Origin: Gammaproteobacteria bacterium | GTDB taxonomy: Bacteria > Pseudomonadota > Gammaproteobacteria > Steroidobacterales > Steroidobacteraceae | Assembly: GCA_025355165.1 (NCBI GenBank) | Contig: JANYAD010000246.1 | Coordinates: forward strand, 1-32,494 | Length of the DNA stretch: 32,494 nt | Direction: 5' to 3' | Shown here: positions 1 through 7,599 of the stretch, piece by piece | How the letters are laid out: every line of letters starts with the position of its first letter | How positions within the stretch are numbered: the first letter of the stretch is position 1 | Notes under the pieces: model-generated | Databases searched by the model: none | The model's input: only the letters and a program-made list of their open reading frames with translations | Told to the model about the DNA's origin: nothing | Program-made: the position numbers and the translations under genes

Positions 1-742
1 CTCCGGCCAGGAACGCGCCGAGCGACAATGACAAGCCCACCTGGCTCACGAGCAGCGCAGTGCCTAACACGATCAACAGACCCGCTGCTGTAAAGGCTTC
101 CGCGACCCGCGTAGCAGCGACTATGCGCAGCATGGGGCCCAATACGTAGCGGCCGCCGATGATAACCGTAGCGAGCACGGCGATGAACTTAACAAGCAGC
201 CAGCCCCCGGGCCCCGCTGCTTTTGCCGAGGCCACACCGAGCAAGGGCAGTAGCGCCAGTGCCGGCAGCACCGAAACGTCCTGGAACAGCAAAATGCTGA
301 ATGCGGAGCGCCCGAACTGAGAATTGATCTGGCCGCGCTCGGCCAATAATTGCAACGCCAGCGCGGTGGAGGACATGGATAAGCCGAAGCCGATCACCAG
401 GCTCGACTGCCAAGCCTGCCCGTAGAGGAAATACGCTGCTGCTCCGATGCATAGGCTGGTCACCCCGACCTGCGCCGCTCCTAAGCCGAAAATCGACCTG
501 CGCAATACCCAAAGCCGCGAAGGTTGCAGTTCGAGGCCGATTACGAACATGAGGAGTACGATGCCGAATTGCGCTATATCTTGGGTGGTCTCCACGGTGC
601 TGATGAGCCCCAAGCTGGCCGGCCCGATGATGATGCCTGCGGTCAGATAGCCGAGGACCGAACCGAGCTTGAAACGGCGGAAAAGCGGTATTGCGATGAC
701 GGCGGCAGCAAGAAATATAGCGATCTGCGCCAACAAGCTCAT
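1..742 (-). CDS. KefB/KefC-type monovalent cation:proton antiporter (CPA2), C-terminus cut off by window start
   Basis: Integral inner-membrane potassium/proton antiporter of the CPA2 family. Only the first 247 residues lie in the window, and the frame is still open at position 2. Translating the minus strand from ATG 742 gives a run of hydrophobic helices with family hallmarks: 'GYLTAGIIIGP', 'FGIVLLMFVIGLEL', 'GFGLSMSSTALALQLLAERG', 'ILLFQDVSVLPALALLPLL' (containing the ion-binding Asp of the FQD motif) and 'VGLSLSLGAFLAG'. These line up with E. coli KefC in order and spacing. An AGGGG ribosome site lies seven bases before the ATG. The regulatory TrkA-N part, if present, is outside the window, so KefB, KefC or a simpler CPA2 antiporter cannot be told apart. 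It is divergent from ppc with only 34 bases between the start codons. Confidence 0.9.
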   Translation of the reverse strand, partial: MSLLAQIAIFLAAAVIAIPLFRRFKLGSVLGYLTAGIIIGPASLGLISTVETTQDIAQFGIVLLMFVIGLELQPSRLWVLRRSIFGLGAAQVGVTSLCIGAAAYFLYGQAWQSSLVIGFGLSMSSTALALQLLAERGQINSQFGRSAFSILLFQDVSVLPALALLPLLGVASAKAAGPGGWLLVKFIAVLATVIIGGRYVLGPMLRIVAATRVAEAFTAAGLLIVLGTALLVSQVGLSLSLGAFLAG

Positions 743-776
743 AATATTTCCCCTGTTGTTCTCAAGAGCCTAGCAA

Positions 777-3497
777 ATGTATCGCCAGAGCATTCAATTT
801 CCGGCCAAAGACTCTGCCTTGCGCGAGGACGTGCACGCGCTCGGCGATATGATCGGTGAGATGCTGCGCGAACAGGGAGGCGAGGAGTTCTTCAAGCTGG
901 TGGAAGGCGATCGGCTCGCTGCAATTAGGCGGCGTGAGGGCGATCCTGCAGGCGCTCTGGAGCTGCAAGAGCGCACACGAGCCCGTGAGCCGGCCGCGGC
1001 CACCGATTTGACCCGCGCATTCTCGATCTGGTTTATGGCGGTGAATACGGCGGAAAAAGTTCATCGCGTGCGCCGCCGCCGCGAGTATCTCAGCAATTCC
1101 GGCACATCGCAGCCCGGTGGAATTGCGGACTGCATCGGTCGGCTGCAGCGATCGGGGCTGCCGCTCGAGGAGGCTCTGAAACTCATCGGGAGAATGAGCA
1201 TTGAGCCGGTGTTCACGGCGCACCCCACTGAGTCCACTCGACGCACCGTCTTGCGAAAGCAACAGCACATCGCTCACGACTTGCTTGACCGCAGCGATCC
1301 CACATCGAGCCGTGCTGAACTCGAGTTGCTGCGGGCGCGCGTGAGGCTGCAGATCACCAGTATCTGGCAAACCGAGGAGCATCCGCGCGAAGGCTTGACG
1401 GTTGTCGATGAGCGCGAGCATGTACTGTTTTATTTGATCGACATCCTTTACCGCGTGGTGCCTTTGTTTTATGAAGAGATAGAGGCCGCGCTGGCGCACG
1501 CCTATGCGCTTCCGGCCGGTACTTTGGACCTGCCGAACATCTTGCGCTTCGGATCGTGGGTTGGAGGGGATATGGACGGCAATGCAGACGTCCATGGCAA
1601 AACCATTCGCGAGACCTTGCGGCGGCATCAGCAGCTCATCGTTTCCGCCTATTTCGCCGAATGCCAGCAACTGGCCGAATCCTTGAGTCAAAGCGCGAAT
1701 CGCATCGCCGTGAGTCCTGCGCTGGCTGAACGCATACATACCTATACGAGCGTGCTGCCTGGCGCAAATGCGCTCGCCCCCGCGCGTCACGATCGCATGC
1801 CGTATCGAATGTTCTTCGGCCAGCTCGGCGAACGCCTGAAAGCCAGCTACGAGGGCCGGCCGAACGCCTATCAAGATCCCGATGAATTTCTGTCCGACAT
1901 CCGATTGGCCGCGGATAGCTTGCTTGAAAATCGCGGCCGTCACGCCGGCTATTTCCTGGTGCGCCGATTAATGCGCCGGGTGCGAACCTTCGGCTTTCAC
2001 CTGGCAACGCTGGATGTAATTCAACACGCGCGCGCCCACGATGACATCATCGCTCAGGGCTTAGGCCAGCCAGCATGGCCCTCGTTGCCGGCGCAAGAGC
2101 GGTTGCGGCAACTGCGCGACCTGTTGTCGCGCGATCAAGGACCTACCTCGGCATTCGACGCGATCGGCCGCCGCAGTCTCTGGGCGTTCGAAGCAATCGC
2201 TCAGATGCGGCACAAATTTGGCGGCCGCGCCATCGGGCAGTACATCGTGAGCGGTGCCCGGGGGGCTGAAGATATTCTCGCGGTGTTACTGTTGGCTAGA
2301 TGGGCGGATATTACCGATAAGCGTAGCGGGGAGTGCCCGCTGGATGTTGCACCCTTGCTCGAGTCGATTGAATCATTGGAGTCGGCCGGGGAAGTTCTCA
2401 CCGCACTCAATGCCGAGCCTGCCTATCGGCGCCACCTGGCGTCCCGGTCGAATCGACAAATGATCGTCATCGGATATTCCGACACCAACAAGCAAGGCGG
2501 GATTGCGACCTCGCGATGGGCGCTGCAGGTAGCCGAGGTGCAACTGTGGGAGGCGGCGCGCGTTGCGGGCAACGATTTGTTGATATTTCACGGCCGCGGC
2601 GGCACACCGCCGCGCGGCGGTGGGCGCACCGAACATTTGGTTGAATCCCTGCCTGCGGGCGCCATGCGCGGAATATTGCGATTGACCGAACAAGGCGAAG
2701 TGGTGAATCAGAGCTACAGCTTGCGTCCCATTGCAATGCGTACGCTTGAGCGCACATTCGCAGCGGTGGCCTTGGCAACCGCCAACTGCGCACAGTTGCA
2801 GCCTGTCGACCCTGACCAGATTGCGGCCATGCAAACCCTTGCCGCCCAAAGTTTCAAAGCCTATCGCGGCCTGGTTTTTAGCGGCCCGGAGTTCTTTGAC
2901 TATTTCTCTGCGGCCACGCCTCTCGATGTGATCGAGCGCATGCACATTGCTGCACGTCCTGCTGCGCGGGCGGACGGCACCGGCGTGCAGTCCCTAAGAG
3001 CGATACCCTGGGTGTTCGCATGGACTCAAAGCCGCCATATGTTGCCCGGCTGGTTTGGCTTTGGCAGCGGCCTCGAGGCCGCTTTGCAATTGCACGGCGA
3101 GAAGGTCATAGCGCGCATGACGGCGCATTGGCCATTTTTCGGGCATCTGCTCGATGACGTCGAGGCGATGCTGGCCCGAACTGATTTGGAAATCGCGAGC
3201 TACTACGACGCCTTGGCGCCGGGAACGCATGAAGTACCCGCGCAGATCATCGCCGCGGAATATGCATTGACCGTGCGCCATGTACTCAAGCTGCGGGGCT
3301 CATCGCGTCTGCTCGACAGCGACCCGACCTTGCAGCGCTCCATCAAGTTGCGCAATCCCTATGTGGATCCGATGCATCTCATACAAGTGGATTTGCTGAA
3401 GCGCTGGCGGGCGACGCAGCGGCAGGATCAGGCGCTGTTCGGCGCGCTACGAGCGACCATCGGCGGCATTGCGCAGGGCTTGCAAGCTACGGGTTGA
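777..3497 (+). CDS. ppc: Phosphoenolpyruvate carboxylase
   Basis: Cytosolic enzyme that carboxylates phosphoenolpyruvate with bicarbonate to oxaloacetate, refilling the TCA cycle. The 906 residues match the bacterial family length (about 880-930). Catalytic His lies in 'FTAHPTEST' at about residue 149. 'GSWVGGDMDGN' follows, then 'GYSDTNKQGG' near 565, the second catalytic His/Arg loop 'FHGRGGTPPRGGG' at about 604-616, and the C-terminal 'LRNPYVDP' and 'IGGIAQGLQATG' as in E. coli Ppc. The loop reads TPPRGGG where E. coli has SIGRGGAP, so this is a divergent clade, but the Arg and glycines are kept. The ATG at 777 has only a weak AGAG-like site before it, but the N-terminus starts where the family does. 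The stop codon lies six bases from that of convergent sdaA. Confidence 0.97.
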   Translation: MYRQSIQFPAKDSALREDVHALGDMIGEMLREQGGEEFFKLVEGDRLAAIRRREGDPAGALELQERTRAREPAAATDLTRAFSIWFMAVNTAEKVHRVRRRREYLSNSGTSQPGGIADCIGRLQRSGLPLEEALKLIGRMSIEPVFTAHPTESTRRTVLRKQQHIAHDLLDRSDPTSSRAELELLRARVRLQITSIWQTEEHPREGLTVVDEREHVLFYLIDILYRVVPLFYEEIEAALAHAYALPAGTLDLPNILRFGSWVGGDMDGNADVHGKTIRETLRRHQQLIVSAYFAECQQLAESLSQSANRIAVSPALAERIHTYTSVLPGANALAPARHDRMPYRMFFGQLGERLKASYEGRPNAYQDPDEFLSDIRLAADSLLENRGRHAGYFLVRRLMRRVRTFGFHLATLDVIQHARAHDDIIAQGLGQPAWPSLPAQERLRQLRDLLSRDQGPTSAFDAIGRRSLWAFEAIAQMRHKFGGRAIGQYIVSGARGAEDILAVLLLARWADITDKRSGECPLDVAPLLESIESLESAGEVLTALNAEPAYRRHLASRSNRQMIVIGYSDTNKQGGIATSRWALQVAEVQLWEAARVAGNDLLIFHGRGGTPPRGGGRTEHLVESLPAGAMRGILRLTEQGEVVNQSYSLRPIAMRTLERTFAAVALATANCAQLQPVDPDQIAAMQTLAAQSFKAYRGLVFSGPEFFDYFSAATPLDVIERMHIAARPAARADGTGVQSLRAIPWVFAWTQSRHMLPGWFGFGSGLEAALQLHGEKVIARMTAHWPFFGHLLDDVEAMLARTDLEIASYYDALAPGTHEVPAQIIAAEYALTVRHVLKLRGSSRLLDSDPTLQRSIKLRNPYVDPMHLIQVDLLKRWRATQRQDQALFGALRATIGGIAQGLQATG

Positions 3498-3503
3498 GCT
3501 GCC

Positions 3504-4871
3504 TCAACACTCCGGAACGTTTACCGCCAGTCCTCCCTGCGAGGTCTCTTTGTAGATCGTCGACATATCGATGCCGGTCTGGCGCATGGTATTGATCACC
3601 TGGTCGAGGGAGACCTTGTGCGAGCCGTCGCCGCGCAGTGCCAGGCGCGCTGCATTGATGGCTTTTACCGAGCCCATGGCGTTACGTTCGATGCAGGGTA
3701 TTTGCACTAACCCTGCCACAGGATCGCAGGTCAGTCCCAAATTGTGTTCCATGCCGATTTCAGCCGCATTTTCGATCTGCTCGTTGCTGCCGTGAAGCGC
3801 TGATACCAACCCCGCCGCAGCCATTGAACAGGCCACGCCGACTTCGCCTTGGCAACCCATCTCGGCCCCGGAAATCGAGGCGTTTTGCTTGTACAACATG
3901 CCCATGGCGGCGGCGGTGAGTAAAAAGCGCGCGATGCCCTCATCATCGGCGCCCGCCTCGAAGCGCCTGTAATAATGCAACACCGCCGGCACAATCCCCG
4001 CCGCACCGTTGGTTGGCGCGGTAACGACCTGGCCTCCGGCGGCATTTTCTTCATTGACCGACAGCGCATACGCGTTGACCCAGTCGAGTGCATGCATGGG
4101 GCCATGGGGATCGCCGCTCATCATCTGGCGAAACAGTTTCGGTGCGCGCCTTCGAACACCGAGCACGCCCGGCAGCAAGCCTTGAGCATTGAAGCCTCTG
4201 CGCACGCAGTCCTGCATGACCTGCCAGATGCGCGAAAGGCCCGCCCCAACTTCGGCATCACTGCGCCACGCGCGTTCTCGAATCAGCATCAATTCGTGAA
4301 TCTCGAGCCCTTGCGCCTTGCACAGTTCCAGCAGCTGCAGGCCGGAATTAAATTCGAACTTAGGTTGCGGGCGGCGCTCCGCGTCACTGTCCGTTTCATC
4401 GCCGGCACGAATGACAAAGCCGCCGCCGATGCTGTAGTACTCCTCTCGAGCCAAAACCTCGCCGGCGGCGCCGTGCGCAATGAAGCGCATTCCATTGGAA
4501 TGCCCGGGCAACACTTGATCCGTATGGAACAGCAGATTGAGTGGCTCGTCAAAATCGATCTCACGTTTTCCCAACAGCCGCAGCCGCTTGGCAGTTCGAA
4601 TCCTCTGCAAAGTCGGTTCAATCGCGGCAGAATCGATCGTGTCGGGACTCATTCCCTCCAGCCCAAGAAGAATCGCGCGGTCGGTACAGTGGCCACGGCC
4701 GGTCAGCGCCAGCGAGCCATAAAGCTGCGCGGAAACTTGCGCGGTGTCGGCGAGTAAGCCGCGCATCTCCAGCAACAAGGCGAATCCGCGCGCGGCATTC
4801 ATTGGCCCCATGGTGTGCGAACTGGAAGGCCCGATGCCGATTTTGAAAATATCGAAAACACTCAAACTCAT
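3504..4871 (-). CDS. sdaA: L-serine ammonia-lyase (L-serine dehydratase), single-chain iron-sulfur type
   Basis: Deaminates L-serine to pyruvate and ammonia with a 4Fe-4S cluster, in the cytosol. The N-terminal domain begins '[20 protein letters not shown]', the family signature. The C-terminal alpha domain holds the cluster cysteines C340 ('MGCQGEVG'), C382 ('LTCDPVAG') and C393 ('IPCIERN'). Their spacing equals that of E. coli SdaA (343, 385, 396). I chose ATG 4871 (455 aa, normal family length) because it matches the family N-terminus. An in-frame TTG at 4895 would add only eight unrelated residues. A GGGAC-like site lies about ten bases upstream. The gene converges on ppc and is divergent from the lipoprotein gene at 5011. 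Pyruvate from serine and oxaloacetate from ppc are metabolically adjacent, but no operon is implied. Confidence 0.96.
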   Translation of the reverse strand: MSLSVFDIFKIGIGPSSSHTMGPMNAARGFALLLEMRGLLADTAQVSAQLYGSLALTGRGHCTDRAILLGLEGMSPDTIDSAAIEPTLQRIRTAKRLRLLGKREIDFDEPLNLLFHTDQVLPGHSNGMRFIAHGAAGEVLAREEYYSIGGGFVIRAGDETDSDAERRPQPKFEFNSGLQLLELCKAQGLEIHELMLIRERAWRSDAEVGAGLSRIWQVMQDCVRRGFNAQGLLPGVLGVRRRAPKLFRQMMSGDPHGPMHALDWVNAYALSVNEENAAGGQVVTAPTNGAAGIVPAVLHYYRRFEAGADDEGIARFLLTAAAMGMLYKQNASISGAEMGCQGEVGVACSMAAAGLVSALHGSNEQIENAAEIGMEHNLGLTCDPVAGLVQIPCIERNAMGSVKAINAARLALRGDGSHKVSLDQVINTMRQTGIDMSTIYKETSQGGLAVNVPEC

Positions 4872-4997
4872 GCGCGAACCGTCCCAAACAGGCAATCGCT
4901 CATGATACGCCCCGCCTCACCCCCGTGCTAAGAACTCCCCATGGGGCTGCAAATGCTAAACTTCGTCGATAACAACGCGTTTCCGCCGGCTGTAAAT

Positions 4998-5005
4998 GGA
5001 GGGAG
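4998..5005 (+). promoter_or_regulatory. Ribosome binding site that fixes the start of the lipoprotein methyltransferase
   Basis: GGAGGGAG lies just before ATG 5011. An in-frame ATG at 4996 overlaps this site, so it cannot be served by it. The shorter product starting MIRRPLL also makes a canonical lipoprotein signal peptide. Confidence 0.8.
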
Positions 5006-5010
5006 TTCCT

Positions 5011-5823
5011 ATGATTCGTCGCCCGCTGCTTGTCTCCTCGCTAATAGCCTCGCTGATGCTGAGCGCCTGCATGCACGAACCGAGTACCACTGCCGGTGCC
5101 GCAAGCGCGCCCGGCACAGCCGGCGCCCGCGCCGATTCGAGCGCCATAGCGGCTGCCGTGGCCGATGGCAGTCGCCCCGAATCAGACACACAGCGCGATG
5201 CGAATCGCAAGCCGGTTCAAACGCTCGAGATTCTTGGCATCAAGCGCGGTGAGCAAGTTGCGGAATTACTGCCGGGCGGCGGCTACTTCACGCGGATTTT
5301 CAGCAAAGCTGTGGGACCCGCAGGTCACGTGTACGCGCTGGTACCGGAGCGCCCCGCAAATGCGCCGGTTGATATGCCGGATCTTGCCGGCAAGGTCAAA
5401 GCCATTGCAGCGCTACCGAATTACGCCAATGTAACGGTGATCGTCGAGCCCTTGACGCGGCTGGTGACGCCTGTCCAAGTGGACTTGGTGTTCACCGCGC
5501 AGAACTATCATGACCTGCACAATTTCCCGGTCGATGTGGTGGGATTCAACAAAATCGTGCTGGATTCATTGAAGCCCGGAGGCCTGTACGTCGTGCTGGA
5601 CCACTCGGCGCCGCCCGGTTCAGGCTTGCAAGACACCAAGACTCTGCACAGGATTGATGCCGATGTCGTGAAGCAGGAAGTGACTGCGGCTGGTTTCGAG
5701 TTTGTGGGTGCCAGCGATGTGTTGGCAAATGCCGACGATCAGCGCACAGCCATGGTGTTCGATCCGAGCGTCCGCGGCAAGACGGACCAGTTCATATTAA
5801 AATTCCGTAAACCTAGGAAATAG
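5011..5823 (+). CDS. Lipoprotein with class I SAM-dependent methyltransferase fold (COG4798-like)
   Basis: 270 residues. Residues 1-20 form a lipoprotein signal: two arginines, a hydrophobic stretch and the lipobox LSAC with Cys20. The residue after the Cys is Met, not Asp, which favours outer-membrane sorting. After a Ala/Ser/Thr-rich linker comes a Rossmann-type methyltransferase domain: 'LEILGIKRGEQVAELLPGGG' as the first strand and glycine motif, 'GPAGHVYALVPE' as the second strand, 'FTAQNYHDLHNFP', 'LKPGGLYVVLDHSAPPGSG' and a C-terminal 'KFRKPRK'. This pattern is that of COG4798 predicted methyltransferases, many of which carry signal peptides. The substrate is unknown. SAM is not expected in the periplasm, so the true activity is open. 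A terminator follows directly, and the gene appears monocistronic. Confidence 0.85.
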   Translation: MIRRPLLVSSLIASLMLSACMHEPSTTAGAASAPGTAGARADSSAIAAAVADGSRPESDTQRDANRKPVQTLEILGIKRGEQVAELLPGGGYFTRIFSKAVGPAGHVYALVPERPANAPVDMPDLAGKVKAIAALPNYANVTVIVEPLTRLVTPVQVDLVFTAQNYHDLHNFPVDVVGFNKIVLDSLKPGGLYVVLDHSAPPGSGLQDTKTLHRIDADVVKQEVTAAGFEFVGASDVLANADDQRTAMVFDPSVRGKTDQFILKFRKPRK

Positions 5824-5830
5824 TGCTCGG

Positions 5831-5874
5831 GCCGCAGGGATCCGGCGCGCGTCAAGCGAACTCTGCGGCTTTTT
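5831..5874 (+). terminator. Rho-independent terminator after the lipoprotein methyltransferase
   Basis: GCCGCAGGG (5831-5839) pairs with CTCTGCGGC (5861-5869), nine base pairs with one G-U, enclosing a 21-base loop. Five T residues follow at 5870-5874. It lies eight bases after the stop codon of the upstream gene. Confidence 0.75.
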
Positions 5875-5935
5875 GCATGTCAACCAAGGAGCAAGTGCGA
5901 CGTTGACCCTGCGAGGAACAAGAGACTTTGAACGC

Positions 5936-6496
5936 ATGAAACTCTCAAATCATTATTCCCATGCTTTGCGCTGGGTTGTGCGAGGCGCAATCTCAGCATC
6001 GTTGCTAGGACTGTTGACGGCATGCGTGACGCCGCCGCCGCGCACCTATGCCGTACCAGCGCCGCCCCCGCAACGAGTCTTCGTCTATCCTGCACACGGC
6101 CAAAGCCCTGACCAGACCGAGCGCGACCGCTACGAGTGCCACCTATGGGCGGTTCAACAAACGGGCGTGGATCCCAGCCGCGCGGATGCCAGCGCCTACG
6201 AGCGCGTGATCGTCCAGCCCTCGAGCCCGCCTGGCTCCAATGCGGTGGGCGGCGCCATTGTCGGTGCGATTATCGGCAGTATCATCGGTGGACCGGAACA
6301 TGCGGGTGCGGGATTGTTGTTGGGCGGCGCCACGGGGGCCATTGCCGGGTCGGCCGCCGAGTCGAGCGCACAGCAGCGAGCGCACCAGACTCAGCAAGAA
6401 ATCAATGAAAGCGCTGCGGAAGGGCATGCCCGCGCCGACGCTTATCGACGTGCTATTGGCGCGTGCCTGCAAGGTCGCGGCTACACCGTCACCTAA
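5936..6496 (+). CDS. Glycine-zipper lipoprotein with a YECH/ACLQ module
   Basis: 186 residues. A lipoprotein signal ends in lipobox LTAC with Cys30. A proline-rich linker leads to module A at about 51-80 ('YPAHGQSPDQ', 'DRYECHLWAVQQTGVDP'). A glycine zipper follows at about 104-139: two helices with small residues every four positions, 'GGAIVGAIIGSIIGG' and 'GLLLGGATGAIAG', typical of membrane-inserting or oligomerising outer-membrane proteins. Next come a polar helix rich in Gln/Glu and module B at about 170-184 ('YRRAIGACLQGRGY'). Modules A and B recur in the next gene. The only cysteines beyond the lipidated one are C68 and C177. ATG 5936 was chosen because it gives a clean signal peptide; a TTG at 5873 is in frame but inside the upstream terminator. 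The ribosome site is weak. Function unknown; an envelope-stress or surface structural role is plausible. Confidence 0.82.
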   Translation: MKLSNHYSHALRWVVRGAISASLLGLLTACVTPPPRTYAVPAPPPQRVFVYPAHGQSPDQTERDRYECHLWAVQQTGVDPSRADASAYERVIVQPSSPPGSNAVGGAIVGAIIGSIIGGPEHAGAGLLLGGATGAIAGSAAESSAQQRAHQTQQEINESAAEGHARADAYRRAIGACLQGRGYTVT

Positions 6497-6513
6497 CCCT
6501 TGGGATGCAGACT

Positions 6514-7239
6514 ATGACCCATATATCCAGATTTGCCCTGGGATTGTCGATGATTTTACTGGGAGCGCAAGGCGCGTTTGCTGATGAGCACGGACGTCCC
6601 GAAGGAGGGCGGGGCGAGGCTGCGGGGCGTTCTGAGGGCCGCCCGCAAGGCCGCGCGGAAGGCCGTGATGGGCGCGGCCAAGTGTTGGATGGTCGTTATA
6701 ACCATGGCCGGTATTACCCCTCCATGGGGAGCGTCAGACCATCATTGCCAGAGGGCTACCGGCCCTATTACCGAGGCGCTGAGCGTTTCTATTTTAGCGG
6801 CGGCATCTGGTACAGCCCCCGTGGCCCTGGCTTCGTGGTCGTGAGGCCACCTGCAGGCCTCGTCATTTCCGTACTGCCTCCGTACTACTCGACGGTGTGG
6901 TTCGGTGGGGTGCCTTACTACTATGCCGACAACGTGTATTACGCTTGGCAGCCTGAACAAAATGGCTATGCGGTGGTCGATCCGCCGAACGACGCCGACT
7001 CGCCGTCCTCCGCCCCAGACAACGCGCAACAAGATTTGATCATCTATCCGAAGAACGGCCAATCGAAGGATCAGCAGGCCGCGGATCGATATGAGTGCCA
7101 CAGCTGGGCGAAAGGCCAAACCGGTTTTGATCCCACGCAGCCTGGGGGCGGACAAGAGGGCGGTGCAGCCATGAACCGCAGCAATTACAGCCGGGCCATC
7201 TCTGCTTGCTTGCAGGCCCGCGGGTATCAAGTTAACTAA
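6514..7239 (+). CDS. Exported DUF6515-like protein with a YECH/ACLQ module
   Basis: 241 residues. A Sec signal peptide is followed by a cleavage site after AFA (residue 23). Residues 24-56 are Gly/Arg/Glu-rich and probably disordered. A Tyr/Pro/Gly-rich domain at about 78-156 follows, with 'LPPYYSTVWFGGVPYYYADN' and 'YYAWQPEQNGYAVV', which I recognise as the DUF6515 pattern. The C-terminal third repeats the module of the preceding lipoprotein: A at 178-208 ('YPKNGQSKDQ', 'DRYECHSWAKGQTGFDP') and B at 225-240 ('YSRAISACLQARGYQV'). C195 and C232 are its only cysteines. ATG 6514 has GGGA eight bases upstream; ATG 6505 is an equally in-frame alternative adding three residues. The gene starts 17 bases after the lipoprotein stop, so the two are almost certainly co-transcribed. 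Function unknown. Confidence 0.82.
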   Translation: MTHISRFALGLSMILLGAQGAFADEHGRPEGGRGEAAGRSEGRPQGRAEGRDGRGQVLDGRYNHGRYYPSMGSVRPSLPEGYRPYYRGAERFYFSGGIWYSPRGPGFVVVRPPAGLVISVLPPYYSTVWFGGVPYYYADNVYYAWQPEQNGYAVVDPPNDADSPSSAPDNAQQDLIIYPKNGQSKDQQAADRYECHSWAKGQTGFDPTQPGGGQEGGAAMNRSNYSRAISACLQARGYQVN

Positions 7240-7344
7240 ATTCGTGAGGCAAATCCTACGCTTGGCAACGCGGCTTGCCGATGGTGCAGATTGATTCTAC
7301 TGGGCAACATCTGCGAAGCGGTTGAGCTGCTGAAAGGCGATTAC

Positions 7345-7599
7345 ATGAAAGCAAAAGACACAAATGCGGCGGCGCGTCTCATCCAAGAGCTTCCGAGCGC
7401 AGCCGTTAGTGCCTTGGAAGACATCAAGCGTAAGTTTTCCAATCAACGACAGTGGCGCGAGTTCATCGCGGCCGTGCAGTGCTCCGTGCAGTATCCGGCG
7501 GCAGTAAGCGCTGTGCGATCCGGCAAAAAGTGGTTCAGCGAGGGTTTGGCTCAGGCATCAGACCTCGCACCCACCTTGCGCGCCGCTCAATTGCGATAA
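7345..7599 (+). CDS. Hypothetical protein, 84 aa
   Basis: Small soluble protein of unknown function, predicted mostly helical. There is no signal peptide, membrane segment or recognisable motif, and one cysteine ('VQCSVQYP'). It begins MKAKDTNAAARLIQELP and carries a basic patch ('KRKFSNQRQWR') in the middle. ATG 7345 is preceded by AAAGG at a suitable distance; an in-frame TTG at 7291 would add 18 unconvincing residues. The last 13 bases overlap the end of the TonB receptor gene on the other strand. It may be transcribed with the two exported proteins upstream (105 bases away). I do not recognise a family. Confidence 0.55.
   Translation: MKAKDTNAAARLIQELPSAAVSALEDIKRKFSNQRQWREFIAAVQCSVQYPAAVSAVRSGKKWFSEGLAQASDLAPTLRAAQLR

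Noticed and set aside
762-1943. 393-codon open frame on the minus strand opposite ppc
   Set aside because: Antisense to a clear PEP carboxylase; composition typical of GC-rich shadow frames and no recognisable domain.
3975-4757. 260-codon plus-strand open frame opposite sdaA
   Set aside because: Entirely antisense to a gene with all catalytic cysteines in place; no domain seen.
4937-4946. Perfect palindrome CCCCATGGGG between sdaA and the lipoprotein gene
   Set aside because: Only ten bases, a sequence likely by chance in GC-rich DNA, with no second copy nearby to support an operator.
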